Origin: WTXA01 sp041741995
GTDB lineage: Bacteria; Bacillota; TC1
Length of the DNA: 20,780 nucleotides
NCBI GenBank assembly: GCA_041741995.1
Contig: JBGSJN010000055.1
Location: forward strand, 1-20,780
Direction: 5' to 3'
Shown: one piece after another, positions 1 to 7,666 of the stretch
Layout: each line of letters begins with the position of its first letter
How positions within the stretch are numbered: the stretch's first letter is position 1
Position numbers and translations under genes: made by a program
The notes under the pieces: model-generated
Databases searched by the model: none
What the model was told of the DNA's origin: nothing
The model's input: the letters and a program-made list of their open reading frames with translations, nothing else

Positions 1-887
1 CCTCCTAATAGCTTATCACCGCTAAAGGAGAGGATATCTATACCACTAGTTATAAGTTGTTTGACAGTAGGTTCATTAATACCATAAGGTGAAAAGTCGA
101 ATAGTGCACCACTACCCAAATCATAATAGATTGGTACTCTCTTTTTTTTACTTAAAGGGACTAACTCCTCAGCCGTAATACTTTTAGTAAAGCCGGTTAT
201 GGTGTAATTACTATTATGAACTTTTACCAAAAGTGCTGTATTTTTGTTGATTGCATCTTCATAGTCAAATAAATGTGTCTTATTCGTAGTTCCCGCTTCT
301 TTTAATATTGCTCCACCAAAATCCATAACATTTGGTATTCTAAACGAACCACCAATTTCTACAAGTTCACCTCTTGAAACAATTGACTCTTTATCTTTAC
401 TTAAAGCTGTTAGGATTAGTAGGACAGCAGCGGCGTTGTTGTTTACTACCAAGGCATCTTCACAACCAGTTAATTTCTTTAATAAATCAGTTATATGATC
501 ATATCTTGATCCTCTCTTACCAGTGTTCAAATCAAGTTCAAGATTCGAATATTGGTCAGCGAGGGAAAATATGTTTTCTTTTGCTTTATTTGAAAGAATA
601 GCTCTTCCTAAATTTGTATGAAGTACAGTGCCAGTACAGTTTAGAACTTTTTGTAAATTAGGTTTTTGTTCTAGGGTTATATGTTTTATAGTTTCTGAAA
701 TTATACTAGAATCAATATCTTTTTCATCTGATAAAACACCTTCAGTTATTTTCTTTCTCGTTAAAGAAACTCCCAACTTTATAGAATCCATTAAATAGGA
801 GTCACTATATATATCTCTAAGCCCCTCAAATTCTTTGAGTTGCAAAAGTTTATCAACTTTTTTTATCTTTCTAAATAAGTCTTTCAT
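1..887 (-). CDS. selA: L-seryl-tRNA(Sec) selenium transferase SelA, partial (C-terminus beyond window)
   Basis: SelA is the PLP enzyme that converts seryl-tRNA(Sec) to selenocysteyl-tRNA(Sec) using selenophosphate. Translating the minus strand from the ATG at 887-885 gives an open frame to the left edge, about 295 residues of the family's usual 450-470. The family hallmark NCTGTVLHTNLGRA lies in the first third, followed by GTTNKTH, and near the edge FSGDKLLGG. The lysine of GDK (about residue 292) corresponds to the PLP-binding lysine of known SelA proteins. The start codon follows the stop of the upstream PLP-enzyme gene with no spacer (TAAATG). The ribosome binding site AGGGGGC lies inside that upstream gene, so the two are translationally coupled. 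The gene implies that the organism makes selenoproteins; selB, selC and selD are not in the window. Identification is firm. Confidence 0.96.
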   Translation of the reverse strand, partial: MKDLFRKIKKVDKLLQLKEFEGLRDIYSDSYLMDSIKLGVSLTRKKITEGVLSDEKDIDSSIISETIKHITLEQKPNLQKVLNCTGTVLHTNLGRAILSNKAKENIFSLADQYSNLELDLNTGKRGSRYDHITDLLKKLTGCEDALVVNNNAAAVLLILTALSKDKESIVSRGELVEIGGSFRIPNVMDFGGAILKEAGTTNKTHLFDYEDAINKNTALLVKVHNSNYTITGFTKSITAEELVPLSKKKRVPIYYDLGSGALFDFSPYGINEPTVKQLITSGIDILSFSGDKLLG

Positions 888-1934
888 TTAATGCCCCCTG
901 CCTCTGATTTTATAACTATCAAAAAGTTTATTGCCATCATATACATGCATTTCATCAAATAAGTTTACTACAGAACAAGCGTGATTAGGTATTATAGTAA
1001 GAAGATCACCGACTTTAAAGTTTTTAATTCCATTCCCTGTTACTATACCGTGTTCTTCTGATAACCTTTGGATTATCAGAGATTTATCTTCAACAATTAA
1101 ACCAAAGCCTTTAAGTAAATTGTTACCGTGAACTCCACTGTCACTTGATAATGACTTGCTACCTGCATCAATAACCAGATAATCTTTATATACTGCTAGA
1201 ATTGTTGATTTAATAAATAGAGAGCACTCATCCTCTTTACAAACACCAAGATTAATCATAGTATTGTCAAAGAATACATAATTACCTGGCCTTATTTCAT
1301 CTATACCTGGTATCTTTAATAATTCTTTTGCAGTTGGAGTTGAGCCGACTGAAGCCAAAAGGGAAGGTAGTTTATGACTAAGAACAGCTGCTGCTTCTAC
1401 TTTAGCCACTAGCTCTTTTGGGATTATTCCGCTGTAGCTTTGACCACCATGGGTTAAAAGACCTACTATAATAATATTGTCTAATTCTGCAATTTGTTCA
1501 ATCGTTGATTCAATATCTTCAGGTTGAATACCAAGTCTTTTTAATCCACAATCTACTTTTAGATAGGCAATGAGAGGGTTTGATCTGCTGAAATATTTAT
1601 TAAGGTATTTAGCATGTTCAAAATCAAGGAGTATTGACCTTAAATCAATGTTTTTACCATATTTTAGATAACTATTAATTTTTTCATCACCGATTAAAGG
1701 ATAAGCTAAGGTTATTGATTCTATTCCACCTTTAATAAGCATCTCAACCTCTTTCAGAGTTGAGGCCGTAATACCTGAGGCACCAAATCTAATTTGTTGC
1801 TTAGCAATTTCAATGGTTTTATGACTCTTACAATGGGGCCTAATATCAACATCTGCCTCACTGGCTAAATCAGCCATAATTTTTATATTCTCCAATAATT
1901 TTCTATAATTAATATAAATATAAGGTGTAAGCAT
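888..1934 (-). CDS. DSD1-family PLP enzyme (D-serine dehydratase / D-threonine aldolase-like, alanine racemase fold)
   Basis: This is a fold-type III PLP enzyme of the family that contains metal-dependent D-threonine aldolase and eukaryotic-type D-serine dehydratase. Near the N-terminus RPHCKSHK carries the PLP lysine. Further on are LTHGGQSYSG, GSTPT, EIRPGNYVFFD, and near the C-terminus NHACSVVN, the His-x-Cys pair that binds zinc in this family. The frame is open back to a TTG at 1967, but no ribosome binding site precedes it, and the extra codons would be made by the parS sequence. I prefer the ATG at 1934, preceded by TTGAGGAG, giving 348 residues. The gene lies between parB and selA and abuts selA directly. 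Substrate cannot be read from sequence: D-threonine, D-serine or another beta-hydroxy D-amino acid are all possible. A role in selenium metabolism is only suggested by position. Confidence 0.85.
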   Translation of the reverse strand: MLTPYIYINYRKLLENIKIMADLASEADVDIRPHCKSHKTIEIAKQQIRFGASGITASTLKEVEMLIKGGIESITLAYPLIGDEKINSYLKYGKNIDLRSILLDFEHAKYLNKYFSRSNPLIAYLKVDCGLKRLGIQPEDIESTIEQIAELDNIIIVGLLTHGGQSYSGIIPKELVAKVEAAAVLSHKLPSLLASVGSTPTAKELLKIPGIDEIRPGNYVFFDNTMINLGVCKEDECSLFIKSTILAVYKDYLVIDAGSKSLSSDSGVHGNNLLKGFGLIVEDKSLIIQRLSEEHGIVTGNGIKNFKVGDLLTIIPNHACSVVNLFDEMHVYDGNKLFDSYKIRGRGH

Positions 1935-1946
1935 ATTCTCCTCAAT

Positions 1947-1962
1947 TGTTTCACGTGAAACA
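1947..1962. promoter_or_regulatory. parS site (ParB/Spo0J binding) downstream of parB
   Basis: TGTTTCACGTGAAACA is a perfect 16-bp palindrome identical to the consensus parS of Firmicutes, which fits the ParB encoded next to it. It lies in the 37-bp gap between the parB stop and the preferred ATG of the next gene, so it forms part of that gene's leader. The palindrome does not extend beyond 16 bp, and no T-tract follows on either strand, so this copy is not a terminator. Confidence 0.93.
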
Positions 1963-1971
1963 TTCAACTAA

Positions 1972-2823
1972 TTATTTTGATAAAAGTAGATCTGTTATTC
2001 TCATTAAATCTTCCTTTGTATAATAATCTAACGTTATAGAACCTTTATTCTTGCCTTTAATAGATACTTTAGTGCCAAATGATCCTTCTAGTCTCTTCTC
2101 GACATCCCTGATATGTATATCTTTCTCTACTTTAACAGAATTCTTATGTGCTCTTATTCTATCAATTGTAAAATCTTTAACAATAGCTTCTGTTTCTCTA
2201 ACATTAAGTTTATGTTTAATAATATAATTGGCTAACTCTAATTGATGTTCACTAGGAACTGAAAGTATACTTCGACCGTGACTTGAAGATATCAAGCCAT
2301 CTTCTATGTATGCTTTCACTTCACCTGGAAGATGAAGTAATCTTAGTGTATTTGTTATATAAGTTCTACTTTTACCAAGTTTAATCGCTAACATGTCTTG
2401 TGTTAACAAATAACTATCAATTAATTTTTGATAAGCTATACTTTCTTCTATTGGTGATAGGTTTTCTCTTTGAATATTTTCAATAATAGCAACAGCTGCA
2501 GAATTCACATCATCCATATTCCTGATTATACCAGGTACTTCAGACAATCCTGCTAAAGCAGAAGCTCTTAGTCTTCTTTCACCAGCTATAAGGTAATATA
2601 CGCCCTCTTTTTTAGTAACGATAAGTGGTTGTATGACGCCATTTTCCTTTATTGACTCAGCAAGTTCCTTAAGTGAGTCAGTTGAGAATCTTTTTCTTGG
2701 CTGATCAGGGTTAGCTTTAATCAAATCTATTGGTAACATTAAAACCCTGCCATCAGCACTGGCTGATGATTCGTTTTCTGGTATTAGGGCAGATAAGCCT
2801 CTTCCCAATCCTTTTTTAACCAC
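1972..2823 (-). CDS. parB: Chromosome partitioning protein ParB (Spo0J)
   Basis: ParB binds parS, loads as a CTP-dependent clamp, spreads along DNA, and recruits condensin and ParA for origin segregation. The 283 residues show the N-terminal ParA-contact motif KGLGRGLSALIP, the QPRKRF box, the CTP-binding GERRLRA motif (about residues 80-86), the ENIQRENLSPIEE motif, and a helix-turn-helix region (about 145-165). Start choice: a GTG at 2823 preceded by AAGGAGGT with 8 bases spacing, lying inside the end of parA. parA and parB overlap by 8 bases, typical of co-translation. The two parS sites at 1947-1962 and 3629-3652 flank the parAB pair. Confidence 0.97.
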   Translation of the reverse strand: MVKKGLGRGLSALIPENESSASADGRVLMLPIDLIKANPDQPRKRFSTDSLKELAESIKENGVIQPLIVTKKEGVYYLIAGERRLRASALAGLSEVPGIIRNMDDVNSAAVAIIENIQRENLSPIEESIAYQKLIDSYLLTQDMLAIKLGKSRTYITNTLRLLHLPGEVKAYIEDGLISSSHGRSILSVPSEHQLELANYIIKHKLNVRETEAIVKDFTIDRIRAHKNSVKVEKDIHIRDVEKRLEGSFGTKVSIKGKNKGSITLDYYTKEDLMRITDLLLSK

Positions 2824-3571
2824 GTTTAATTACCTCCTTAGCTAATGCCGCATAGGCAATTGCTCCTTTTGATGTTGGTGCATATGTAGATATTGCTTCC
2901 CCATAACTTGGAGCTTCAGATAGTCTGACGCTTCTTGGTATAACCGTATCAAAGACCTTTTCCTTGAAGAATGCCCTAACCTCAGCTACTACTTGGGAGG
3001 ATAAATTCAAAGTACTGTTATACATTGTCATTAAAGCTCCACTTAACTCAAGATCTGGATTAAGACCCCTCTTAATCAAATCAACAGTTTTCAGGAGTTG
3101 ACCGAGTCCCTCAAGTGCATAATACTCACATTGTATAGGGACGATATATTGATCAGATGCTGTTAGTGCATTTATTGTAAGAAGACCTAATGATGGTGGA
3201 CAATCAATCAATACATAGTCATAACCTGTTATTTCATCAACTATCCTTTTTAAGAGATATTCTCTATCTTCCATGTTTACCATTTCTATTTCAGCTCCGG
3301 CCAAGGATATAGTAGCAGGTAATAAGTCAAGATTTTTATGCTTAGTCTTCACTAGAACATCTCTAAATGAAAGACCGTCTATTAAGGCATCATATAAACA
3401 TCTTGGTAGATCGAATCTATTAATTCCTAAACCACTAGTTGCATTACCTTGTGGGTCCAAGTCGATGATTAATGTCTTTTTACCGTCTTGAGCCAGATAG
3501 GCTGCTAGATTAATAGTACTGGTTGTCTTGGCTACTCCACCCTTTTGATTAATAATTGCTATTGTTTTCAT
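2816..3571 (-). CDS. parA: Chromosome partitioning ATPase ParA (Soj)
   Basis: This is the ParA/Soj Walker ATPase that works with ParB to segregate replication origins and, in bacilli, to modulate DnaA. At 251 residues it has the length of chromosomal ParAs that lack the N-terminal DNA-binding domain of plasmid homologues. The deviant Walker A motif KGGVAKTT starts at about residue 10, DPQGNATSGLG follows at about 40, and the Walker B segment VLIDCPPSLG lies near 120. The ATG at 3571 has AGAGGT four bases upstream. An extended -10 promoter lies about 35 bases before it. No noc gene is found between rsmG and parA, unlike in Bacillus. Confidence 0.97.
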   Translation of the reverse strand: MKTIAIINQKGGVAKTTSTINLAAYLAQDGKKTLIIDLDPQGNATSGLGINRFDLPRCLYDALIDGLSFRDVLVKTKHKNLDLLPATISLAGAEIEMVNMEDREYLLKRIVDEITGYDYVLIDCPPSLGLLTINALTASDQYIVPIQCEYYALEGLGQLLKTVDLIKRGLNPDLELSGALMTMYNSTLNLSSQVVAEVRAFFKEKVFDTVIPRSVRLSEAPSYGEAISTYAPTSKGAIAYAALAKEVIKRG

Positions 3572-3603
3572 ATTTACCTCTATTTTTTATTTGTGCAGTT
3601 TAA

Positions 3604-3612
3604 ATTATAACA
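3604..3612 (-). promoter_or_regulatory. Extended -10 promoter for parAB
   Basis: On the minus strand TGTTATAAT gives a perfect TATAAT preceded by TG one base upstream. No good -35 is visible. It lies between the rsmG terminator/parS hairpin and the parA ribosome binding site, so parAB and probably the PLP-enzyme and selA genes have their own transcription start. The parS lies immediately upstream of it, where ParB loading could affect initiation. Confidence 0.6.
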
Positions 3613-3620
3613 TAATAAAA

Positions 3621-3652
3621 ATAAAAAAAGAATGTTTCACGTGAAACATTCT
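3621..3652 (-). terminator. Intrinsic terminator of the mnmE-mnmG-rsmG unit, formed by parS
   Basis: Read on the minus strand, the 24-bp palindrome folds into a 10-bp stem with an ACGT loop, followed directly by a run of seven T and then more T-rich sequence. It starts at the rsmG stop codon. This is the layout of a Rho-independent terminator. The same bases are the parS site, so one sequence appears to serve both roles. Confidence 0.75.
3629..3652. promoter_or_regulatory. parS site upstream of parA, within a 24-bp perfect palindrome
   Basis: The central 16 bp (3633-3648) are the consensus parS TGTTTCACGTGAAACA, identical to the copy at 1947. Here the dyad extends four more base pairs on each side (AGAA and TTCT arms), making a perfect 24-bp palindrome. 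It overlaps the TAG stop of rsmG at 3651-3653. This is the second ParB loading site of the par locus. Confidence 0.93.
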
Positions 3653-4358
3653 AAATAGGCTTTCTTGTTGGAATACCCTCTCTGCGTGGGTATTCTATTG
3701 GTGTTTTACTATCCTTTAGAAAGTTAAGGAATACTCTTTTATTCCCATAAACAGGTAGTTCGTAGAGCTGTTCTTTATTTAGCTTGCCACCTAAAACCTT
3801 CAATGCTTTAGTACTGTCAGACAATTCTTCTTCATAAGGATCTTCCTTGGTGACTATCATTCTACCTCCTAACTTAATAAGAGGTAATAAATACTCACTA
3901 AGTGCTGGTAGATATGCAACACTACGGGCGATGCCAATATCAAAGGTCTCTCTATATACCGGGTCTTGGCCTAAGGCTTCACTTCTTGCATGTAAAGCAA
4001 TAACATTTTCTAACTTGAGTTTTTCTACAACAATTTTAATGAAGTTAACTTTCTTGCCTACAGAATCTACCAAAGTAAAGTGACAGGACTTATTCATAAT
4101 TGCTGCTACAAGTCCGGGAAACCCGGCACCTGTTCCCATATCCAAAATATTCAAATTGTCACCAGCAGCTAGCTCAAGTGCTTCATTAAAAATTAGTGAA
4201 TCATAAAAGTGTTTTATAACTATTTCATCCTCTTCCTTGATGGCCGTTAAATTATAATGTTTAGAGTGCTCAACAAGTAATATATAATATTCATCAAGCA
4301 TTTCTAATTGTTCAGGGGTTATCTTTTTATAGTATTTAATTAATTTATCCTTGAACAT
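3651..4358 (-). CDS. rsmG: 16S rRNA (guanine-N7) methyltransferase RsmG (GidB)
   Basis: RsmG methylates N7 of G527 (E. coli numbering) in 16S rRNA from S-adenosylmethionine. The 235 residues show the SAM-binding motif LDMGTGAGFPG (about residues 71-81), FTLVDSVGKKVNF after it, and the ARSVAYLP segment of the family. The ATG at 4358 lies inside the end of mnmG (14-base overlap) with AGGAGA upstream. The TAG stop lies in the parS/terminator palindrome. Place in the operon and length are standard. Confidence 0.96.
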   Translation of the reverse strand: MFKDKLIKYYKKITPEQLEMLDEYYILLVEHSKHYNLTAIKEEDEIVIKHFYDSLIFNEALELAAGDNLNILDMGTGAGFPGLVAAIMNKSCHFTLVDSVGKKVNFIKIVVEKLKLENVIALHARSEALGQDPVYRETFDIGIARSVAYLPALSEYLLPLIKLGGRMIVTKEDPYEEELSDSTKALKVLGGKLNKEQLYELPVYGNKRVFLNFLKDSKTPIEYPRREGIPTRKPI

Positions 4359-6246
4359 TATCGGTCTCCTGTCTTTTAATTTGTTCCATGTAGATTAGTA
4401 GAACCTGAATGTCAGCAGGTGTGATTCCTGAAATTCTACTAGCTTGCCCAATTGATAGAGGCTTGACCTCATTTAACTTCTCTGTGGCTTCTCTTGTAAG
4501 ACCCTTAATGACTGTATAGTCTTCTAGCCAATCAGGTATCATCTTTTTTTCACCTTTTGAGAAATTTTCAACTTGGTCTATTTGTTTTTTAATATAACCT
4601 TCATATTTTATGAGAAGTTCCACCTCTTCAGATTCACGTTCACTTATATTTTGTTCAGGTGGATATATTCTTGCTATATCTAGATAATTCATCTCAGGTC
4701 TTTTAATAAGTGCAGCCGCCTTAAGGTTTTGTTCTAAGGTAGAGCTATTAGATCTGCCAATCAAGTCCTTGACTGCTTCATTAGTAGAATCAACTGTCAG
4801 ATTCCTAAGTCTTTCGACCTCTATATCGATATTTTCTATTTTTTTTTGAAAAGTGGAATATCGGTCATTTGATATTAGTCCTATATTATAACCTAATTTA
4901 GTCAAACGTCTATCTGCATTTGATTGTCTTAGCAGCAATCTGTATTCAGCTCTTGAAGTAAACATTCTATAAGGCTCTTTTGTCCCCTTAGTAACTAGAT
5001 CGTCAATAAGTACGCCTATATAACCATCGGATCTACCTAGAATGACAGGATCTTTTCCCTTTAGCTTTTGAACTGCATTAATACCAGCAATTAAGCCCTG
5101 AGCTGCAGCCTCTTCATAACCAGAGGTGCCATTTATTTGTCCTGCAAAATAGAGATTTGGTATCTTCTTAGATTCAAGTGTTAATTTAAGCTCTGTAGCA
5201 TTGATTACTTCGTATTCAATTGCATAACCTAGTTTCATTATCTTGGCAGCTTCAAGCCCCTTTATTGATTGAACCATCTGTATCTGAACATCACCAGGTA
5301 AGCTAGTTGAAAAACCTTGGAGATAAACTTCCTTTACATCATGTCCTTCTGGTTCAATAAATAGGTGGTGACTAATTTTCTCAGGGAAACGTATTACCTT
5401 ATCTTCAATTGAGGGGCAGTATCTAGGCCCGACACCTGTGATTATTCCTGAGTATAGTGGTGATTTATCAATGTTATCTTCAATTATCTTCTTTGTTTTA
5501 TCTGAAGTATGTGTTAAGTAACAGTCCACCTGTGGTAGACTTCCTGGAATTTCTTCAAAACCGAAGGTGTAACCTTTACTGTCACCAGGTTGTACTTCCA
5601 TATCTTCAATATTTAAGCTGTCCATATGGATCCTGGGTGGAGTACCTGTTTTGAAGGGATGCGTCATTATTCCAAGATTATGTAATGAACTAGCCAAGTA
5701 TTTACTGTTACTTAGCTCATTAGGACCTGAGTCCTTCACAAAATCCCCGATTATGACCTTTGATGATAGATAAGTCCCGGTAGCTAAGATAATGCTCTTT
5801 GCACCATAGTTTAAGCCAGTTGCCAAACTTATGCCTATAATTTCACCTTTTTCATTAGTAAGGATGTCCTTTGCTTCACCTTGGACAATATCTAAGTTAG
5901 GAAGATTTTCTAATTCCTTGATAATTTCTCTTGAGTAAAGGAATCTATTTATTTGAGCACGTAGAGCATAGACCGCCGGGCCCTTGCTTCTATTAAGTAT
6001 TTTTTTTTGAATGGAGGTTCTATCGGCAATCTTGCCCATCAAACCTCCAAGAGCATCTATTTCAAAAACTAGATGACTCTTTGCAGGTCCTCCTATTGAT
6101 GGATTACAAGGCATAAGACCAATAGAATCTAAACTTATGGTTAATAGCAAAGTGGACATACCTAATTTGGCACTTGCATAAGCAGCTTCAGTGCCGCTAT
6201 GTCCTCCACCTACCACTATAATTTGATAATTATCAATGAAATTCAC
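4345..6246 (-). CDS. mnmG: tRNA uridine-5-carboxymethylaminomethyl modification enzyme MnmG (GidA)
   Basis: This is the FAD enzyme that, with MnmE, installs the cmnm5 group on the wobble uridine U34 of certain tRNAs, using methylene-tetrahydrofolate, NADH and glycine. The N-terminal dinucleotide-binding motif is VVGGGHSGTEAA. PCNPSIGGPAK, the GTPPRIH segment, FTSRAEYRLLLRQ and the C-terminal SIGQASRISGITPADI are all present. The frame is open to an ATG at 6270, but I choose the GTG at 6246. TAGGAGG lies four bases before it and overlaps the mnmE stop, giving 633 residues, close to the usual 620-630. The longer start would overlap mnmE by 16 bases and lacks such a site. Confidence 0.97.
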   Translation of the reverse strand: MNFIDNYQIIVVGGGHSGTEAAYASAKLGMSTLLLTISLDSIGLMPCNPSIGGPAKSHLVFEIDALGGLMGKIADRTSIQKKILNRSKGPAVYALRAQINRFLYSREIIKELENLPNLDIVQGEAKDILTNEKGEIIGISLATGLNYGAKSIILATGTYLSSKVIIGDFVKDSGPNELSNSKYLASSLHNLGIMTHPFKTGTPPRIHMDSLNIEDMEVQPGDSKGYTFGFEEIPGSLPQVDCYLTHTSDKTKKIIEDNIDKSPLYSGIITGVGPRYCPSIEDKVIRFPEKISHHLFIEPEGHDVKEVYLQGFSTSLPGDVQIQMVQSIKGLEAAKIMKLGYAIEYEVINATELKLTLESKKIPNLYFAGQINGTSGYEEAAAQGLIAGINAVQKLKGKDPVILGRSDGYIGVLIDDLVTKGTKEPYRMFTSRAEYRLLLRQSNADRRLTKLGYNIGLISNDRYSTFQKKIENIDIEVERLRNLTVDSTNEAVKDLIGRSNSSTLEQNLKAAALIKRPEMNYLDIARIYPPEQNISERESEEVELLIKYEGYIKKQIDQVENFSKGEKKMIPDWLEDYTVIKGLTREATEKLNEVKPLSIGQASRISGITPADIQVLLIYMEQIKRQETDNVQG

Positions 6247-6254
6247 ATTTCCTC

Positions 6255-7619
6255 CTATTTGCCAATACAAAATTTACTAAATATATTATCTAATAAATCT
6301 TCGGTGAAATCATCACCAGTAATTGCAGCAAGTGCAATATAGGCATCCTTTAAGTCTATTGCCAGTAAGTCTGCTGGAACAATCTGAGACTCTAAACTTT
6401 CCTGGAACATATCAAGGGCAGACTTAGCCTTAACTAAACTCTCATAATAGCGAAGGTTGCTTATACAGTAATCTTCTATTTCATCTTTAATAAAAAGTTC
6501 CTTGATAACATTTTTTAATTCATCTAATCCAATTCTATTTTTTGCAGAAATGAATATGGTGTCAGAAGAAGATTTGAATTCCTCTTTATCAAGTAGATCC
6601 ATCTTGTTCATCACTATAATATATTTCTTATCCAATTTTCTTAAATGTTCAAGCATCAATTGATCTTCTCTTGTAAGGCCTTGAGTGGCATCAATCAGGA
6701 AGATTATAAGTTGTGCTATATTGATATATTCATAGGTTTTCTTAATACCTATCTTTTCAATAATATCTTCAGTTTCTCTAAAACCTGCAGTATCCACAAT
6801 ATTAAGTACTAAATCACCTATATTTATTTGTTCTTCTATGGCATCTCTTGTAGTTCCTGGCAAGTGGGTGATTATGGCACGGTCTTCATTTAAAAGACTG
6901 TTTAGTAATGATGATTTTCCAACATTTGGGCGTCCGATCATTACTGTCATAATGCCTTCCTTGATTATTTTTCCTGTATTGTAGGAAGCAAGGAGCTTAT
7001 TTATTTCATCTAGGAGTGTATTGATCCTAGAATTGATTACATCTTTGGTGTAGCTTTCTTCTATTTCATCGTCAGGGAAGTCAATCGTTGCTTCTAGATA
7101 GGCGATGATGCTAATTAAGTCTTCTTTGAGAGCGCCTATTTTGTTTTTTAAGCTACCTTCAAGTTGGTTAAGTGATAATGTTAGGGCCTTTTGATTGTTT
7201 GCTGTGATTGTATCTAGTATAGCTTCACTTTGAGTCAGATCAAGTTTTCCATTTAGAAAAGCTTGTCTTGTGAACTCACCTGCTTCACTTTTTCTGGCAC
7301 CATTTTTCAATATTACTTTCATAGCTTCTTGGAGTATGAAGGGATTGCCATGACAATGAATCTCGACAGTATCCTCTCCAGTAAAGGAATTTGGCCCCTT
7401 TAATAATAGAACCAGTACTTCGTCGAGCTTATCTCCATTTTCATTATGTATTGTACCAAGGTATACTTTATGACTCTCTTTTTTTATATAACTGGAACTA
7501 TAAGCCTTGAACATCTTATCAATAATCACAAAGGCTTCATTTCCACTTATTCTTATTATGCCAATACCACATTCGATTAGTGGTGTAATAATATTGGCTA
7601 TAGTATAATTTTTGAACAT
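6255..7619 (-). CDS. mnmE: tRNA modification GTPase MnmE (TrmE)
   Basis: MnmE is the GTPase partner of MnmG for U34 modification of tRNA. The 454 residues show an N-terminal folate-binding domain, a helical domain, and an embedded G domain. That domain carries GRPNVGKSSLLN (G1), the TTRDAIEE switch, DTAGFRE (G3) and NKMD (G4), and the protein ends in the essential C-terminal CIGK. All catalytic elements appear intact. The ATG at 7619 has GGAG eight bases upstream. A strong terminator hairpin lies only 15-47 bases upstream, so expression depends on read-through or a promoter inside jag. Confidence 0.97.
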   Translation of the reverse strand: MFKNYTIANIITPLIECGIGIIRISGNEAFVIIDKMFKAYSSSYIKKESHKVYLGTIHNENGDKLDEVLVLLLKGPNSFTGEDTVEIHCHGNPFILQEAMKVILKNGARKSEAGEFTRQAFLNGKLDLTQSEAILDTITANNQKALTLSLNQLEGSLKNKIGALKEDLISIIAYLEATIDFPDDEIEESYTKDVINSRINTLLDEINKLLASYNTGKIIKEGIMTVMIGRPNVGKSSLLNSLLNEDRAIITHLPGTTRDAIEEQINIGDLVLNIVDTAGFRETEDIIEKIGIKKTYEYINIAQLIIFLIDATQGLTREDQLMLEHLRKLDKKYIIVMNKMDLLDKEEFKSSSDTIFISAKNRIGLDELKNVIKELFIKDEIEDYCISNLRYYESLVKAKSALDMFQESLESQIVPADLLAIDLKDAYIALAAITGDDFTEDLLDNIFSKFCIGK

Positions 7620-7633
7620 TCTTCTAACTCCGT

Positions 7634-7666
7634 TTAAAAAAAAAGCTCAGTTAATCCTGAGCTTTT
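7634..7666 (-). terminator. Intrinsic terminator overlapping the 3' end of jag
   Basis: On the minus strand AAAAGCTCAG and CTGAGCTTTT form a 10-bp perfect stem around a 6-base loop that contains the jag stop codon, and nine T follow (bases 7644-7636, shared with the arm). It separates rpmH-rnpA-yidC-jag from mnmE-mnmG-rsmG, which in many Firmicutes are read as one unit. Confidence 0.82.

Noticed and set aside
374..601. 75-codon plus-strand frame
   Set aside because: Lies wholly inside selA on the other strand, whose conserved motifs cover this segment.
1..1934. In-frame selenocysteine UGA in genes near selA
   Set aside because: All genes translate through their conserved motifs without an internal UGA, and I see no frame continuing with homology past a UGA stop.
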